From Setoptus koraiensis (lineage: Eukaryota; Arthropoda), in NCBI GenBank assembly GCA_048013815.1, contig CM106586.1, positions 22,258,001 through 22,322,000 of the forward strand: a stretch of 64,000 nt of DNA. The letters are read 5' to 3'. Below the pieces are notes generated by a model. That model ran no database searches and was not told the DNA's origin. It worked only from the letters and a program-made list of their open reading frames with translations. Positions 1-8,241 of the stretch are shown piece by piece; positions within the stretch are counted from its first letter, which is position 1; each line of letters opens with the position of its first letter. The translations under genes were made by a program, and so were the position numbers.

Positions 1-540
1 CGAGCCGATCTATGATGACTTGGTCTAATTCTTCGATTGCGAAGAAACCAATCGATACCAACTGTGACTCTCCACTGTCTGCTCTGATTCTGACTCCATT
101 GCACTCGGCGAGATAAATTTTCCACTTAGATAGGTCGCTTTGGTCGTGATTTGGCGTTGGATGAACGTATTACTACAGATTGAATTCTTGCTCGAATCTT
201 CAACCGGAAGCCCGATGGTTTGAAAGGGCTCCCGCCTACCGTTCGTTCGAAGGGAATGTTTCCGGAAGAATCTTTCCACAACGTTAGCTAATGTGCCACA
301 GTGTGTCTTCGATAGTGGCCTGAACTGTGCGCAGTTGCATCATGTGCGACAGTCTGCTCAACAGTACGCAAGCCTGGTCAGTCTGCAATTGTCTATCTCA
401 TGTGCATTGATTGCACAGCAGAAAATTAATTCCAATGCCAATCTACAGTGTGTGTGGCGCACACAGATATGCATCCCGCGGGCACAGGAATAAAAGTGTA
501 GCATTGGCTGCCGTCGTTACCGACTGTAAATAAAATTTAA
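1..540 (+). other. Possible 3' end of an upstream + strand gene
   Basis: A + strand frame is open from the window edge to a TAA near 115 and reads protein-like for about 36 residues. Two AATAAA signals follow at 489-494 and 529-534. Together they would fit the last coding bases and 3' UTR of a gene that begins outside the window. Nothing in the peptide is recognised, and the other short open frames here (for example 25-279 on the minus strand, which starts at GTG) have no better support. The call rests only on the open frame and the twin poly(A) signals. Confidence 0.2.
489..534 (+). terminator. Twin AATAAA polyadenylation signals
   Basis: AATAAA occurs at 489-494 and again at 529-534 on the + strand, just before the AU-rich leader of the next gene. 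They could end a transcript entering from the left of the window. There is no other evidence for that transcript. Confidence 0.3.
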
Positions 541-573
541 GAAACAAGTCATCTCACACCCATTGTATACGCA

Positions 574-597
574 GATATTTATTATTTATTTATTTAG
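574..597 (+). promoter_or_regulatory. AU-rich element-like ATTTA cluster
   Basis: Four overlapping ATTTA pentamers lie in 24 bp, about 130 bp before the ATG of the 4E-T-like gene. In a 3' UTR such clusters recruit mRNA decay factors. Here the element falls either in the 5' leader of the 4E-T-like gene or in the extreme 3' end of an upstream gene, beyond the AATAAA signals at 489 and 529. It may be simple AT-rich sequence. Confidence 0.25.
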
Positions 598-724
598 TTT
601 CTATTAAACACATCAAGCACCACACCTACCAGATCACAATATTACTACTATTATACTATTTGTTTCTCCCACACAAATAGTCAATCTCTATTGTCGTCAT
701 TAGTATTACAGGCATTATTATAAT

Positions 725-1348
725 ATGTCTCTATCAACATCGGTCTCATCATTGTCAGAGATGCCTACGACAACCTCAATATCTAACTCGAATGAATCGA
801 GTCCAAGATCTCATGATCATAAGCCACCCAAGTACACTTACACTACAGAGGAACTGCGTTCTATTGGAGCTTCGATGAACTTCAGCGAAGCTAATCCTGT
901 CCACCAATCCACTCTACTCGGCCCAATGGCTCAATTCTCTGTTGGCCCCTATTCCAGTTTCTGCCCACCAATATCAAATCTCATCTCTTCGATGAGGACC
1001 AACAATTATAGGAGGCAACCACAACATGACAACCATGAGCCAAAGCCGCCAACTCGTCACGATACATATACCATAGGTGATGTATTTGATTTCAAATCAC
1101 TGGTGGAAGAGATATACAAGCAGACCCCGATTGTGCAAAACAACATTTACAACCAGCCCGAGTCTAATCAAGCCCCAACAGTACCCGATCACCAGGCCGA
1201 GCTCGCTTCCTCAGTAGCGGACTTTTTTCGTAAAGCGCAACCATACCACTATTCACCTCACTTGTTGTCCAGTCTAGACTCATCTAAAGTTGTGAGTGTC
1301 AGCAAATTAGAGGAGGAACTCTTAGGAGCAACGACCAAAGAAAAATGA
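725..1348 (+). CDS. Short 4E-T-like protein (eIF4E transporter homologue)
   Basis: A single open frame of 207 residues starts at ATG 725 and ends with TGA. Residues 39-45 (YTTEELR, followed by SIG) resemble the eIF4E-binding site of animal 4E-T, which has YTKEELLDI in human. Arg45 replaces the usual hydrophobic residue of YxxxxL-phi. An FDF motif at 121-123 (context GDVFDFKSLVEEI) resembles the DDX6-contacting FDF motifs of P-body proteins. The C-terminus (164-200: VADFF, then SSKVVSVSKLEEEL) resembles the end of human 4E-T, KVISVDELE, which is known to bind the LSM14 LSm domain. The rest is low-complexity Ser/Thr/Pro/Asn sequence, as expected of this disordered family. 4E-T represses and protects mRNAs in P-bodies. 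Human 4E-T has about 985 residues, so this would be a strongly reduced form or a paralogue. The gene is tail to tail with RPAP1 and is followed by AATAAA at 1508. The assignment rests on short motifs only. Confidence 0.55.
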   Translation: MSLSTSVSSLSEMPTTTSISNSNESSPRSHDHKPPKYTYTTEELRSIGASMNFSEANPVHQSTLLGPMAQFSVGPYSSFCPPISNLISSMRTNNYRRQPQHDNHEPKPPTRHDTYTIGDVFDFKSLVEEIYKQTPIVQNNIYNQPESNQAPTVPDHQAELASSVADFFRKAQPYHYSPHLLSSLDSSKVVSVSKLEEELLGATTKEK

Positions 1349-1507
1349 TTACTTAGAATTATTTTCATTATCAATATTACTTATACTCTTATATATATTA
1401 CTCAAGCTGATTGATTAATCTATCAGCACAGTATACATTGTGATGCTTGTTAAAACATAAAAGGAATTTAAGCGCTATGAGCGAAATGCTATAACAATGA
1501 ATTATCA

Positions 1508-1513
1508 AATAAA
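1508..1513 (+). terminator. Polyadenylation signal for the 4E-T-like gene
   Basis: AATAAA lies 160 bp after the TGA of the 4E-T-like frame and 42 bp before the RPAP1 stop codon on the other strand. The 206-bp spacer between the two stops is AT-rich and holds no other coding signal. I saw no TTTATT (minus-strand AATAAA) in it for RPAP1. Confidence 0.4.
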
Positions 1514-1554
1514 TTGTCTCCACACGTGGGAAGATACTCTTTGAAATCCGAACT

Positions 1555-4500
1555 CTATGAAATATGAAAGTTGAGAAACGTTTGTATCGCTGAAAAAGGT
1601 TTCTTTCTCATAGTGGACGCACATTGTCTGTATAAACCGATGATCTCCTTGTCTTCTTCTTTGCGAGAGTAGAGAATTTTCTCTGATATCCAAACCTCGT
1701 CACGACCAATCCTCATCTGGCTAATACATGTTGATGCTTTCTCTGAGAAAAGATATCTCTTGTGCGATGGGTGGCTCTTCGGGGTGAGAAATAACATGAG
1801 AAAGTTGCTAAACGTAGGGTCACCATATGAAGCCCCCTCAAATTGATCTACTAGTTTGATAAAAAAATCATAGACGCTCAAGTTGATACCACTAAGCTTC
1901 TTGGCAGGATTCTGGAACGGCATGTCTTGTTCGTTGATGGGATCAATACATTCTGCAAGAAGGGTTAACACAACCTCCTTCAAGGAACACGAAACGCGGG
2001 TATCTAAGAATAGTTCATCAGTCAGAAAGACTGTACCGACTAAGCATAGACAATCCTCCAGATTCGGTTTAATAACAAGTTGGGAATATATTTTGCTATT
2101 CTTACAGATTCGGCTTATCAAACTTAAGACTACAATAATACTGTTGACGTCATCCTCTGCGTCTATCATCACTTGATCTTCGTCAATCCTCGACAATTTG
2201 GTGTGTTGAGTTTCATTTTTGACTCTCTTCTCCTCCTGATCATTAGTGGGAATTTCTTGTTGCCTAGAATAGTATTTGATGAGAGGCTCAAATAACCACA
2301 GTTTGGTGGAAAATTTACAATCGTCATAGATTACTTTTGCGCACTCGACGGGTATATAATCTATTTCTTCTTTCTCAATGCCGTAGCTCAATTTATCAAT
2401 CGGCTTCATGGACGGACTCAACTCATCAATCAATCGCTCGTAGAATTTCGAGTTCAGCACAATGTCGTACAATAAATTTTGTCGTAGCATTTCCGCTTCT
2501 TTAGATCCTGGTGACATTAGAGATACACACGTCATCGCCATAGTGAACAGAGTGTCGTAACATTGCAGGCGTTTTTTGATGCCTTCAATATGTTTCTCTT
2601 CATCATAATCTGTAGCGTTTATATGCTTTTCATCAACTGACATATAATATTGGCAAATCATGAGGACGGCCTTCGAAACTGTGAGCAATTCACATTGTTC
2701 GAACAGTCTAGATTTAACCGCAACCTCGAATCCGTCAGCGCAAGCATCTAAGTTTCGAATCTTCATCAAGTAGTCGTGGAGAGCGTGGTCCTTGAAAAAA
2801 TTTGACAGGATTTGAGGACTGCACTTGATTATGGTGAGGCATTCGATTATAGATCTGAATAGCAAGAATGGGCTGTTCTCTTCCAGGAAAGGCGTCAATT
2901 TAATATTTTGAGTAGTCGTTCTGTTGAAAAGTATACCACCGAACGAGGGTAAGTTTGAAGGATCTCTAATGCATCCACTGTATTTTTCACTCAGTGTTAT
3001 TGGAGTTCTAGGTAGGCAGCCCTTGGTGATTAATTTTAGGAAGGCTTTAGAAGTCATACTTTTAAGGAACACTTGTTGCAGCTCTACTATATCATGATTG
3101 TTTCTAATTAAGAGATCTATAGCACATGTCAATGCTAATGAGACATTCAAGTTCGGAATCATGTTCATACCTATGATCTCTCGAGTCCATTTAAATACTA
3201 GATAGCTTACATCCGGGAGAAATATTCTAGCTGCTGAAGATAGAGTTCTTGACAATTTGTCGAGAACATTAATTATTCCTGCCGCATATTGCCAATCGTA
3301 TACATTGACCTTTCCGTCCTCTCCTCGTTTGATAGCCTCCAGGTTTTTAAGCGAGTTTATGTGCACCTTGACATCTTGAAGCACCCCTGTAAAATAGTTG
3401 GTAACCTCATCTCTGATGGACTTTAACTGTAGGAACACAGACCAACATCTCAGGGCCTCGATGGAAATTTGCAATAAGGTCTCAGACATGTCCTTATTCT
3501 CAGTGATGGGTTCTATGCAAATATAGGATAATAAAATTGGAACTATGGATGATAGTTCCCAATTTAAAAAGTAAGACGCATATGTTTGTGCCGCAGATGC
3601 TTGGCCAATGCTTTCTTTGCGCTGAGCTATCGTGAGATTATTATCGTCCTCTAAATCAGCAGAAGCTATTACTCTTATGAATTTGAGCGCCTTCACTGAT
3701 GGTTTTTTCATTTCCAGTGTTTTGCTAGTAATAACCAGAGGCAAAAATTTCTCTTGAATTGCTTGAAGAAGATAGGGGTAGCCGGCAAGATAGGCGCATA
3801 TCCTGGGCGAATGACGCGCAATCCTGATAAGTATATCAAAAATACAATCGTGTATTGTGTGATCATTTTTGAAAGGTTCGGAAAGCCTAACTTCCAAAAG
3901 ATATCTGAGCCGTGTGATGAGTTCAGTTCTCTCAACCAAGGCAACTATCGGATCCTTTTTGACACAATCTGCGTCAGACATGTCATCAGGGAACCATGTA
4001 CTTTCTTTTGGATTGGGATTATCTTCAGACCAACAGTTAGGCTTAAGCCATAAGCTTGAGGATGGTGACTCCAATAACAGGAAGAACGCCTTATCTAACA
4101 GCATTTCGTCAATGTTTGTATTACAAATGAACGCATGTAGACATCTCAGAGCACTGATCACAGTTGTTTCGTTAGAACTATCTAAATTGACTCTCACAGT
4201 TAGTAATGACTCGTTCAATATGAGTGTGGTGATATTGAGATCAAAAATGTTGTCATAAGATGACCTATGGGCCCACATAACTATGTTGCCAAGTACATTC
4301 ATAGCGAGGACCCTCTGACGTTCGTAGCTGCTGTTGAGATAACAAAGCAGTTCCTCTATTGTGTAACCGGCCATATCCGGTTCATCTCCGTGATGATGTA
4401 ATCCTAGATGAGTGGGAATATCCATAGATTGTCCGTCATCTTTTGTCTGCAAAACTAATTTCCCTTCAATGTTAAACCTGGCTTGTTTACTGGATCCTTG

Positions 4501-4941
4501 TAATGAATCTACTTTGGCGCGATTCTCTTGCATTATCCAAGCTAGTTTGTCAAACTCCAACTTGTCCATATTGATCCATTTACCTTGACAAACTTCTTCC
4601 ATCTTGATTGGCAAGGCATCCTCATTGACCTGTGGACTGTCTGCTGTTGCCGGCTCTTTGCTTGTTCCGCCACGGTCGCTTTCAACATTTTTACTATTGA
4701 TATCAACAATTGTTTTCTTGACGTCTCTGACTTCAATTTTCTTCGATTTATTCTCTCCAGAGGTTTGAGGCACTTCATCCAATGATCGAGCTATATCCTC
4801 ATGGCTCGGTCTAGTTCGACCGGACCTTTTATAACGAGCTGGATCCTCAATACGATGCTCGATAATTGCACCAATTATCGTCGACTGAAGTTCGTACTGC
4901 TTCTCCCTCAGTTTGTCCCTTGTATCTTGATTTATAGCCAT
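1555..4941 (-). CDS. RPAP1: RNA polymerase II-associated protein 1
   Basis: This is one uninterrupted 1,128-codon frame with its ATG at 4941 and TAG at 1555. Residues 153-222 are the signature RPAP1 C-domain: ARFNIEGKL, then DIPTHLGLHHHGDEPDMAGY and TIEELLCYLNSS. Human RPAP1 has nearly the same THLGLHHHGEE-AGY string. The remaining ~900 residues are helical-repeat-like, as in the family. A segment near the end (GASYGDPTF, then HPSHKRYLFSE) aligns by eye with the end of the human protein. RPAP1 acts in assembly and nuclear import of RNA polymerase II and links it to Mediator. The human protein has about 1,390 residues. The missing length is N-terminal, and I do not see the RPAP1_N motif (a MSxEEIxxEQ-type helix) in residues 1-150, which look disordered. 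The gene diverges from the RING gene across a 590-bp spacer. It has no introns. Confidence 0.93.
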   Translation of the reverse strand: MAINQDTRDKLREKQYELQSTIIGAIIEHRIEDPARYKRSGRTRPSHEDIARSLDEVPQTSGENKSKKIEVRDVKKTIVDINSKNVESDRGGTSKEPATADSPQVNEDALPIKMEEVCQGKWINMDKLEFDKLAWIMQENRAKVDSLQGSSKQARFNIEGKLVLQTKDDGQSMDIPTHLGLHHHGDEPDMAGYTIEELLCYLNSSYERQRVLAMNVLGNIVMWAHRSSYDNIFDLNITTLILNESLLTVRVNLDSSNETTVISALRCLHAFICNTNIDEMLLDKAFFLLLESPSSSLWLKPNCWSEDNPNPKESTWFPDDMSDADCVKKDPIVALVERTELITRLRYLLEVRLSEPFKNDHTIHDCIFDILIRIARHSPRICAYLAGYPYLLQAIQEKFLPLVITSKTLEMKKPSVKALKFIRVIASADLEDDNNLTIAQRKESIGQASAAQTYASYFLNWELSSIVPILLSYICIEPITENKDMSETLLQISIEALRCWSVFLQLKSIRDEVTNYFTGVLQDVKVHINSLKNLEAIKRGEDGKVNVYDWQYAAGIINVLDKLSRTLSSAARIFLPDVSYLVFKWTREIIGMNMIPNLNVSLALTCAIDLLIRNNHDIVELQQVFLKSMTSKAFLKLITKGCLPRTPITLSEKYSGCIRDPSNLPSFGGILFNRTTTQNIKLTPFLEENSPFLLFRSIIECLTIIKCSPQILSNFFKDHALHDYLMKIRNLDACADGFEVAVKSRLFEQCELLTVSKAVLMICQYYMSVDEKHINATDYDEEKHIEGIKKRLQCYDTLFTMAMTCVSLMSPGSKEAEMLRQNLLYDIVLNSKFYERLIDELSPSMKPIDKLSYGIEKEEIDYIPVECAKVIYDDCKFSTKLWLFEPLIKYYSRQQEIPTNDQEEKRVKNETQHTKLSRIDEDQVMIDAEDDVNSIIVVLSLISRICKNSKIYSQLVIKPNLEDCLCLVGTVFLTDELFLDTRVSCSLKEVVLTLLAECIDPINEQDMPFQNPAKKLSGINLSVYDFFIKLVDQFEGASYGDPTFSNFLMLFLTPKSHPSHKRYLFSEKASTCISQMRIGRDEVWISEKILYSRKEEDKEIIGLYRQCASTMRKKPFSAIQTFLNFHIS

Positions 4942-5531
4942 ATGTAGCGATATTTTTTTCCCTCACAAAATAATTATAAAATGATGGATAAGAAAAACTG
5001 TCTAATAAATGAAAAAATTGTGTAATAAGGATTGGGTTGTCCGCAAGAAGATTCCCTTTTGGCAGCCTCTCTGATAAGATGATACGCCCCTGTCTTCAGT
5101 TGTCCTGGGAAAGAGAAGCGCCCAAGGTTGAAATCCACCCCTTTGAAAATGCACTGTGGAAGCTAGCGTTGTCTTTTCAGGAAAATTTTATTAGCGGGCA
5201 CCTAAAAAAACACGTGGCAAGCGAATTTTCTGGTTGCGATATTGTGAACGAATGGTTGAAAAGTTTTGCCGTCACATGTGAGATTTGAGCGGTTTACAGT
5301 GGGAGCGGAAGAGGGCGACCTCTAGCGCAAGATCATCAAAGCTGTCGGTCAGAACCAACAAGTTCAAACCAAAGTTTCTGCTCAACTTACCAATCCTGAC
5401 ATTAGTTTTTTTGAATTTGTTAACTTTACAATCATCGATTTTTTATCAACAGGATAAACTTCTACAACACTTTTCGCCTCCACAGAATGTCGAGAACGAA
5501 ACATTGAGCAATTCGAAGTACAAACACAAAC
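4942..5531. promoter_or_regulatory. Divergent promoter region of RPAP1 and the RING gene
   Basis: This is the only spacer between the RPAP1 start (minus) and the RING start (plus), so both promoters should lie here. Near 5300-5330 there is a GC-rich patch containing GCGGAAG (ETS-core-like) and AGAGGTCGCCC on the minus strand, loosely similar to an insect CTCF site. A TTTTTATCAACAG tract near 5440-5452 could be the acceptor of a 5' UTR intron. An open frame at 5285-5695 begins at TTG and overlaps the RING frame. I treat it as non-coding. Confidence 0.45.
5487..5507 (+). other. Upstream ORF before the RING gene
   Basis: ATG TCG AGA ACG AAA CAT TGA encodes six residues and ends 24 bp before the RING start, in the same frame. 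If the transcript begins upstream of it, ribosomes meet this ATG first, which would lower translation of the RING protein. It could instead lie upstream of the transcription start. Confidence 0.3.
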
Positions 5532-6032
5532 ATGGGAATAGATCGAGATTTGTGTCTAGAGAATGTGAAAGAGCTATCATACACCTTCGATTGCCCCGTC
5601 TGTTTAATGATACTAGAGGACCCTCTAACCTTAGCTTGCGGTCACACACTGTGCTCTACATGCTGGTACACAATTTTCAAAAGTTTGACGGCTAGGCAAA
5701 TAATGGTTTGCCCTGTTTGTCGGCACACAGTTAATTCTAATCGCTTTATTAGGGCGAGGGATAGACAGTTATTCAGAGAGTGGCGATCATGGACAATAAG
5801 CCAGAGATACTTGAGAGTAAACTTGGTTCTTCGAGATTGTCTCAAAAATAAGAGATTCAAATGTAAATATTTTCATCTTGGATGCAATCAACAATTTCTT
5901 TACCAGTATATAGGTTTTCATGGACGAGAGTGTAAATATAATAGCAACAACTACGGTCGTACTGATGGTAGTGATAATAATAATAATAATATGCATAATA
6001 CTAATAATAATAATATCAGTGATATTAATTGA
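5532..6032 (+). CDS. Small RING-finger protein with one TRAF-type zinc finger
   Basis: The 166-residue frame starts at ATG 5532. All eight RING ligands are present: Cys21, Cys24, Cys36, His38, Cys41, Cys44, Cys60 and Cys63 (C3HC4, with CPVC at both ends and ACGHTLCSTC in the middle). After a basic linker, Cys111-x6-Cys118-x11-His130-x3-Cys134 matches one TRAF-type zinc finger. The protein ends in an Asn-rich tail (about 145-166) encoded by an AAT repeat. RING plus TRAF fingers is the layout of TRAF6, RNF41 and related E3 ubiquitin ligases, but there is no coiled coil, TRAF/MATH domain or substrate domain. It is therefore either a minimal ligase or the N-terminal half of a former TRAF-like gene. 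It is head to head with RPAP1 and tail to tail with FOXK, with 31 bp between stop codons. The target is unknown. An E3 role is inferred. Confidence 0.85.
   Translation: MGIDRDLCLENVKELSYTFDCPVCLMILEDPLTLACGHTLCSTCWYTIFKSLTARQIMVCPVCRHTVNSNRFIRARDRQLFREWRSWTISQRYLRVNLVLRDCLKNKRFKCKYFHLGCNQQFLYQYIGFHGRECKYNSNNYGRTDGSDNNNNNMHNTNNNNISDIN
5745..5750 (-). terminator. Nearest AATAAA for FOXK transcripts, inside the RING coding region
   Basis: The + strand reads TTTATT here, which is AATAAA on the minus strand. I found no closer minus-strand AATAAA after the FOXK stop at 6064. If this signal is used, the FOXK 3' UTR is antisense to more than half of the RING coding sequence. A variant hexamer nearer the stop is also possible. 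Confidence 0.3.
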
Positions 6033-6063
6033 AATATAAGTAATATTAATAATAATAATAACA

Positions 6064-8241
6064 TTATTCATTCACATCAAGCTTGATCTTCTTCTGTACA
6101 CTCTCTTGATAATCAATCATGTGTCCGGGTATAGACTTGTCTTCAGATTGAGGTTTGTCTTGGGTAACTTCCGTGTTTATGACATCCACTGTAGCAACAG
6201 ATAGTTGGATATTGCCACACTGTTCCAAGTCGCCGCCTGCTTGACTGAAAGACCTAGGAGAATTAGCATCGCCAATAAAGTCATCTAAGTCGCCCATATC
6301 CATGGAATCTGGGGTACCTGTATCGATTCCATGAGAAAAGTGACCCGGAGATGTCGGAGCAGATTTCGAACTGATAGCTCGGCTGCCCTTCATACATGAT
6401 GTTGGTCGCTGCCTCCGCCTTCTAAAGGCTTGATCTAATAATTTGGGTTCGCTGGATGCTTCAATCCTCCAGAATGAGCCTTTTCCTGGTTCTTCTTGAC
6501 TTCTGGGGACTTTAACAAAATATCTATTCAACGACAAGTTGTGACGAATTGAATTTTGCCATCCTTTGTCGGCAGTTCTATAATAGGGATAATTCTTAGT
6601 AATATACGAATATATACCACTAAGGGTCAACTGTTTATCATGAGCAGCTGATATAGATTGAACAATCAGTTGAGCATAGGAGTATGGCGGCTTTCCGTCC
6701 TCTGATTTTTCATTGTTTTGCTTCCTTGGAGAAGTATTAACACTTGCTGGATTATTTCCTATTGCTAATGACGCATAGGCGGAGTTCATTGTTAGATCAG
6801 TGATGCAATGCATTGTCGTGTTCCCATTAGTATCCAAAACAACTTCGTTTCCATCTAGAAAACATTGATCAACTACTTCAACAACTTGTTGTTGATTTTG
6901 CAACTGCATTTTATGCTGTTGATCTTGTTGTTTTAGTTGCACTTGTTGTAACTGCAACACTTGGTGTTGTTGAGGTTGCTGTAATTGTTGTTGCTGATTT
7001 GATTGCTGTTGTAGAAGCTGCGACTGGGGTTGAAGCTGCTGCTGCTGTGCCTGTTGTTGTTGTGGTAGCTGCTGTTGATACGCTTGCGACTGTCGTGATT
7101 GTGGCTGGGGTTGCGGTTGCGTTTGTTGTGGTTTAGGCTGGGGTTGCGTCTCCTGTTTTATTTGCTGCGGAGGCGATTGAAGTTGGGGTTCCTGTTGTTG
7201 AAGTAACTGTTGCATCGTGGGCCTTGTTTGTGATTGCTGTTGTTGGGACGGCTGCTGAGGCTGTTGCTTATTAGTTGTCAACAGGGCTTGTATTTGAGGT
7301 ATGAATGTGTGCGCTGGCGGCATCAAAATAGCTTGATGGTGTGAGTGTTGAAAATTCACTACCTGAGGTTTATTGGAGTGTGCCTGTGGTGGTGTAGGAA
7401 GCTGCGGTGGTACGTTAGATGTAACTTGATGCTGATGTGCCACATTAATGGGAGATTGTGCAACTATTCCTGCTGCGTATGCCATCATTTGAAGATGCAA
7501 ATCCTGAGGTATAGATCGATTAGAAGAAGGAGGGCTAGTGGGACACGAGTTTGCTGCGCTAATAGTGTCCGTGGGCGATTGTGCTGGCGATTTACATTGG
7601 TCTGGTATACTGATCCTAAGTGGAGTTGGCAATCTTAACGAATTGTTTGAAATTGTTTTTGTAGCTTTAGGTGTTTTGGATGAGGTTGCTAATGTAGGGG
7701 TTGTAGATTTAGTTGGTGTTGTTGTTGTTGAATCTGAATCAATATTTAGAAGTGGCTTTTCGTCCTCTTCAGCGTGAATGGTGGACGTTGGTGATGGCGC
7801 GCTTTCGCCCACAAGTGCATTAAATACAAGATATATGTTTGTGCTGGGAAAGCGGAACGTACAACGTGGCAGTAATGGTACCCTACCTGCCTCTTTCCTA
7901 GTGAACATTCCATTCAAGAATATACCATTCTTGCTAAGACAGGTCATAAAAAAATGTGGCGATTGATATTCAATCTCAAGATGATGATTAGAGATCATGA
8001 GTGATCTGCCCATATTTACATCATTTATTCCCCTAGAGCTATTTCGTCCTATTGTAATTTTTGACTGGCGAATCATGTAAACGAACTCCCTTGTTTCCAA
8101 TCTGGCCAAGGCTAGCCTGGTGCTCTCAGAGGAGTTTGAGCCAATACCCTGCCATTGCCTGTTGTGTCTAGATGGACTGCCGGGTGCCGAGCGCAACGCC
8201 AGCAGCGCCCAGGCGGAATCTCGATCCGGATCCACATCCAT
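6064..8241 (-). CDS. FoxK: Forkhead box K transcription factor (FHA + forkhead)
   Basis: The frame is intronless. I place the start at ATG 8241, giving 725 residues. The open frame extends to 8298, but that codon is TTG and no ATG lies between it and the upstream stop at 8334. With this start the N-terminus reads MDVDPDRDSAWALLALRSAP, matching the conserved ALLALRSAP start of vertebrate FOXK1. The FHA domain is at residues 44-143 (TIGRNSSRG, SNHHLEIEY, KNGIFLNG, CTFRFPSTNI; genome about 7813-8112). A Ser/Thr/Pro-rich linker follows, then a Gln-rich tract at 325-453 (about 6883-7269). The forkhead domain is at 515-611 (KPPYSYAQLI, helix 3 WQNSIRHNLSLNRYFVKV; about 6409-6699). FOXK proteins are nuclear repressors that bind FOX sites and recruit Sin3-type complexes through the FHA and N-terminal regions. 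Glutamine repeats of this length are unusual for FOXK and arise from CAA/CAG runs. Family assignment is secure. Confidence 0.96.
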   Translation of the reverse strand: MDVDPDRDSAWALLALRSAPGSPSRHNRQWQGIGSNSSESTRLALARLETREFVYMIRQSKITIGRNSSRGINDVNMGRSLMISNHHLEIEYQSPHFFMTCLSKNGIFLNGMFTRKEAGRVPLLPRCTFRFPSTNIYLVFNALVGESAPSPTSTIHAEEDEKPLLNIDSDSTTTTPTKSTTPTLATSSKTPKATKTISNNSLRLPTPLRISIPDQCKSPAQSPTDTISAANSCPTSPPSSNRSIPQDLHLQMMAYAAGIVAQSPINVAHQHQVTSNVPPQLPTPPQAHSNKPQVVNFQHSHHQAILMPPAHTFIPQIQALLTTNKQQPQQPSQQQQSQTRPTMQQLLQQQEPQLQSPPQQIKQETQPQPKPQQTQPQPQPQSRQSQAYQQQLPQQQQAQQQQLQPQSQLLQQQSNQQQQLQQPQQHQVLQLQQVQLKQQDQQHKMQLQNQQQVVEVVDQCFLDGNEVVLDTNGNTTMHCITDLTMNSAYASLAIGNNPASVNTSPRKQNNEKSEDGKPPYSYAQLIVQSISAAHDKQLTLSGIYSYITKNYPYYRTADKGWQNSIRHNLSLNRYFVKVPRSQEEPGKGSFWRIEASSEPKLLDQAFRRRRQRPTSCMKGSRAISSKSAPTSPGHFSHGIDTGTPDSMDMGDLDDFIGDANSPRSFSQAGGDLEQCGNIQLSVATVDVINTEVTQDKPQSEDKSIPGHMIDYQESVQKKIKLDVNE
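6274..6279 (+). terminator. Nearest AATAAA for RING transcripts, inside the FOXK coding region
   Basis: The first + strand AATAAA after the RING stop (6032) lies 240 bp downstream, within the FOXK C-terminal coding sequence. The 31-bp gap between the two stops carries none. The two mRNAs may therefore overlap tail to tail. Confidence 0.3.
6883..7269 (-). repeat. CAA/CAG repeat tract encoding the FOXK glutamine-rich region
   Basis: Interrupted CAA, CAG and CTG-type triplets on the coding strand encode roughly 130 residues rich in Gln, broken by Pro, Ser, Leu and Ala. The mixed codons suggest an old repeat that has partly decayed rather than a recent pure expansion. Confidence 0.8.

Noticed and set aside
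25-279. 84-codon minus-strand frame
   Set aside because: Starts at GTG, no domain, no neighbouring signals.
5285-5695. 136-codon + frame with a hydrophobic stretch overlapping the RING gene
   Set aside because: It begins at TTG, overlaps the clear RING coding region in another frame and has no domain.
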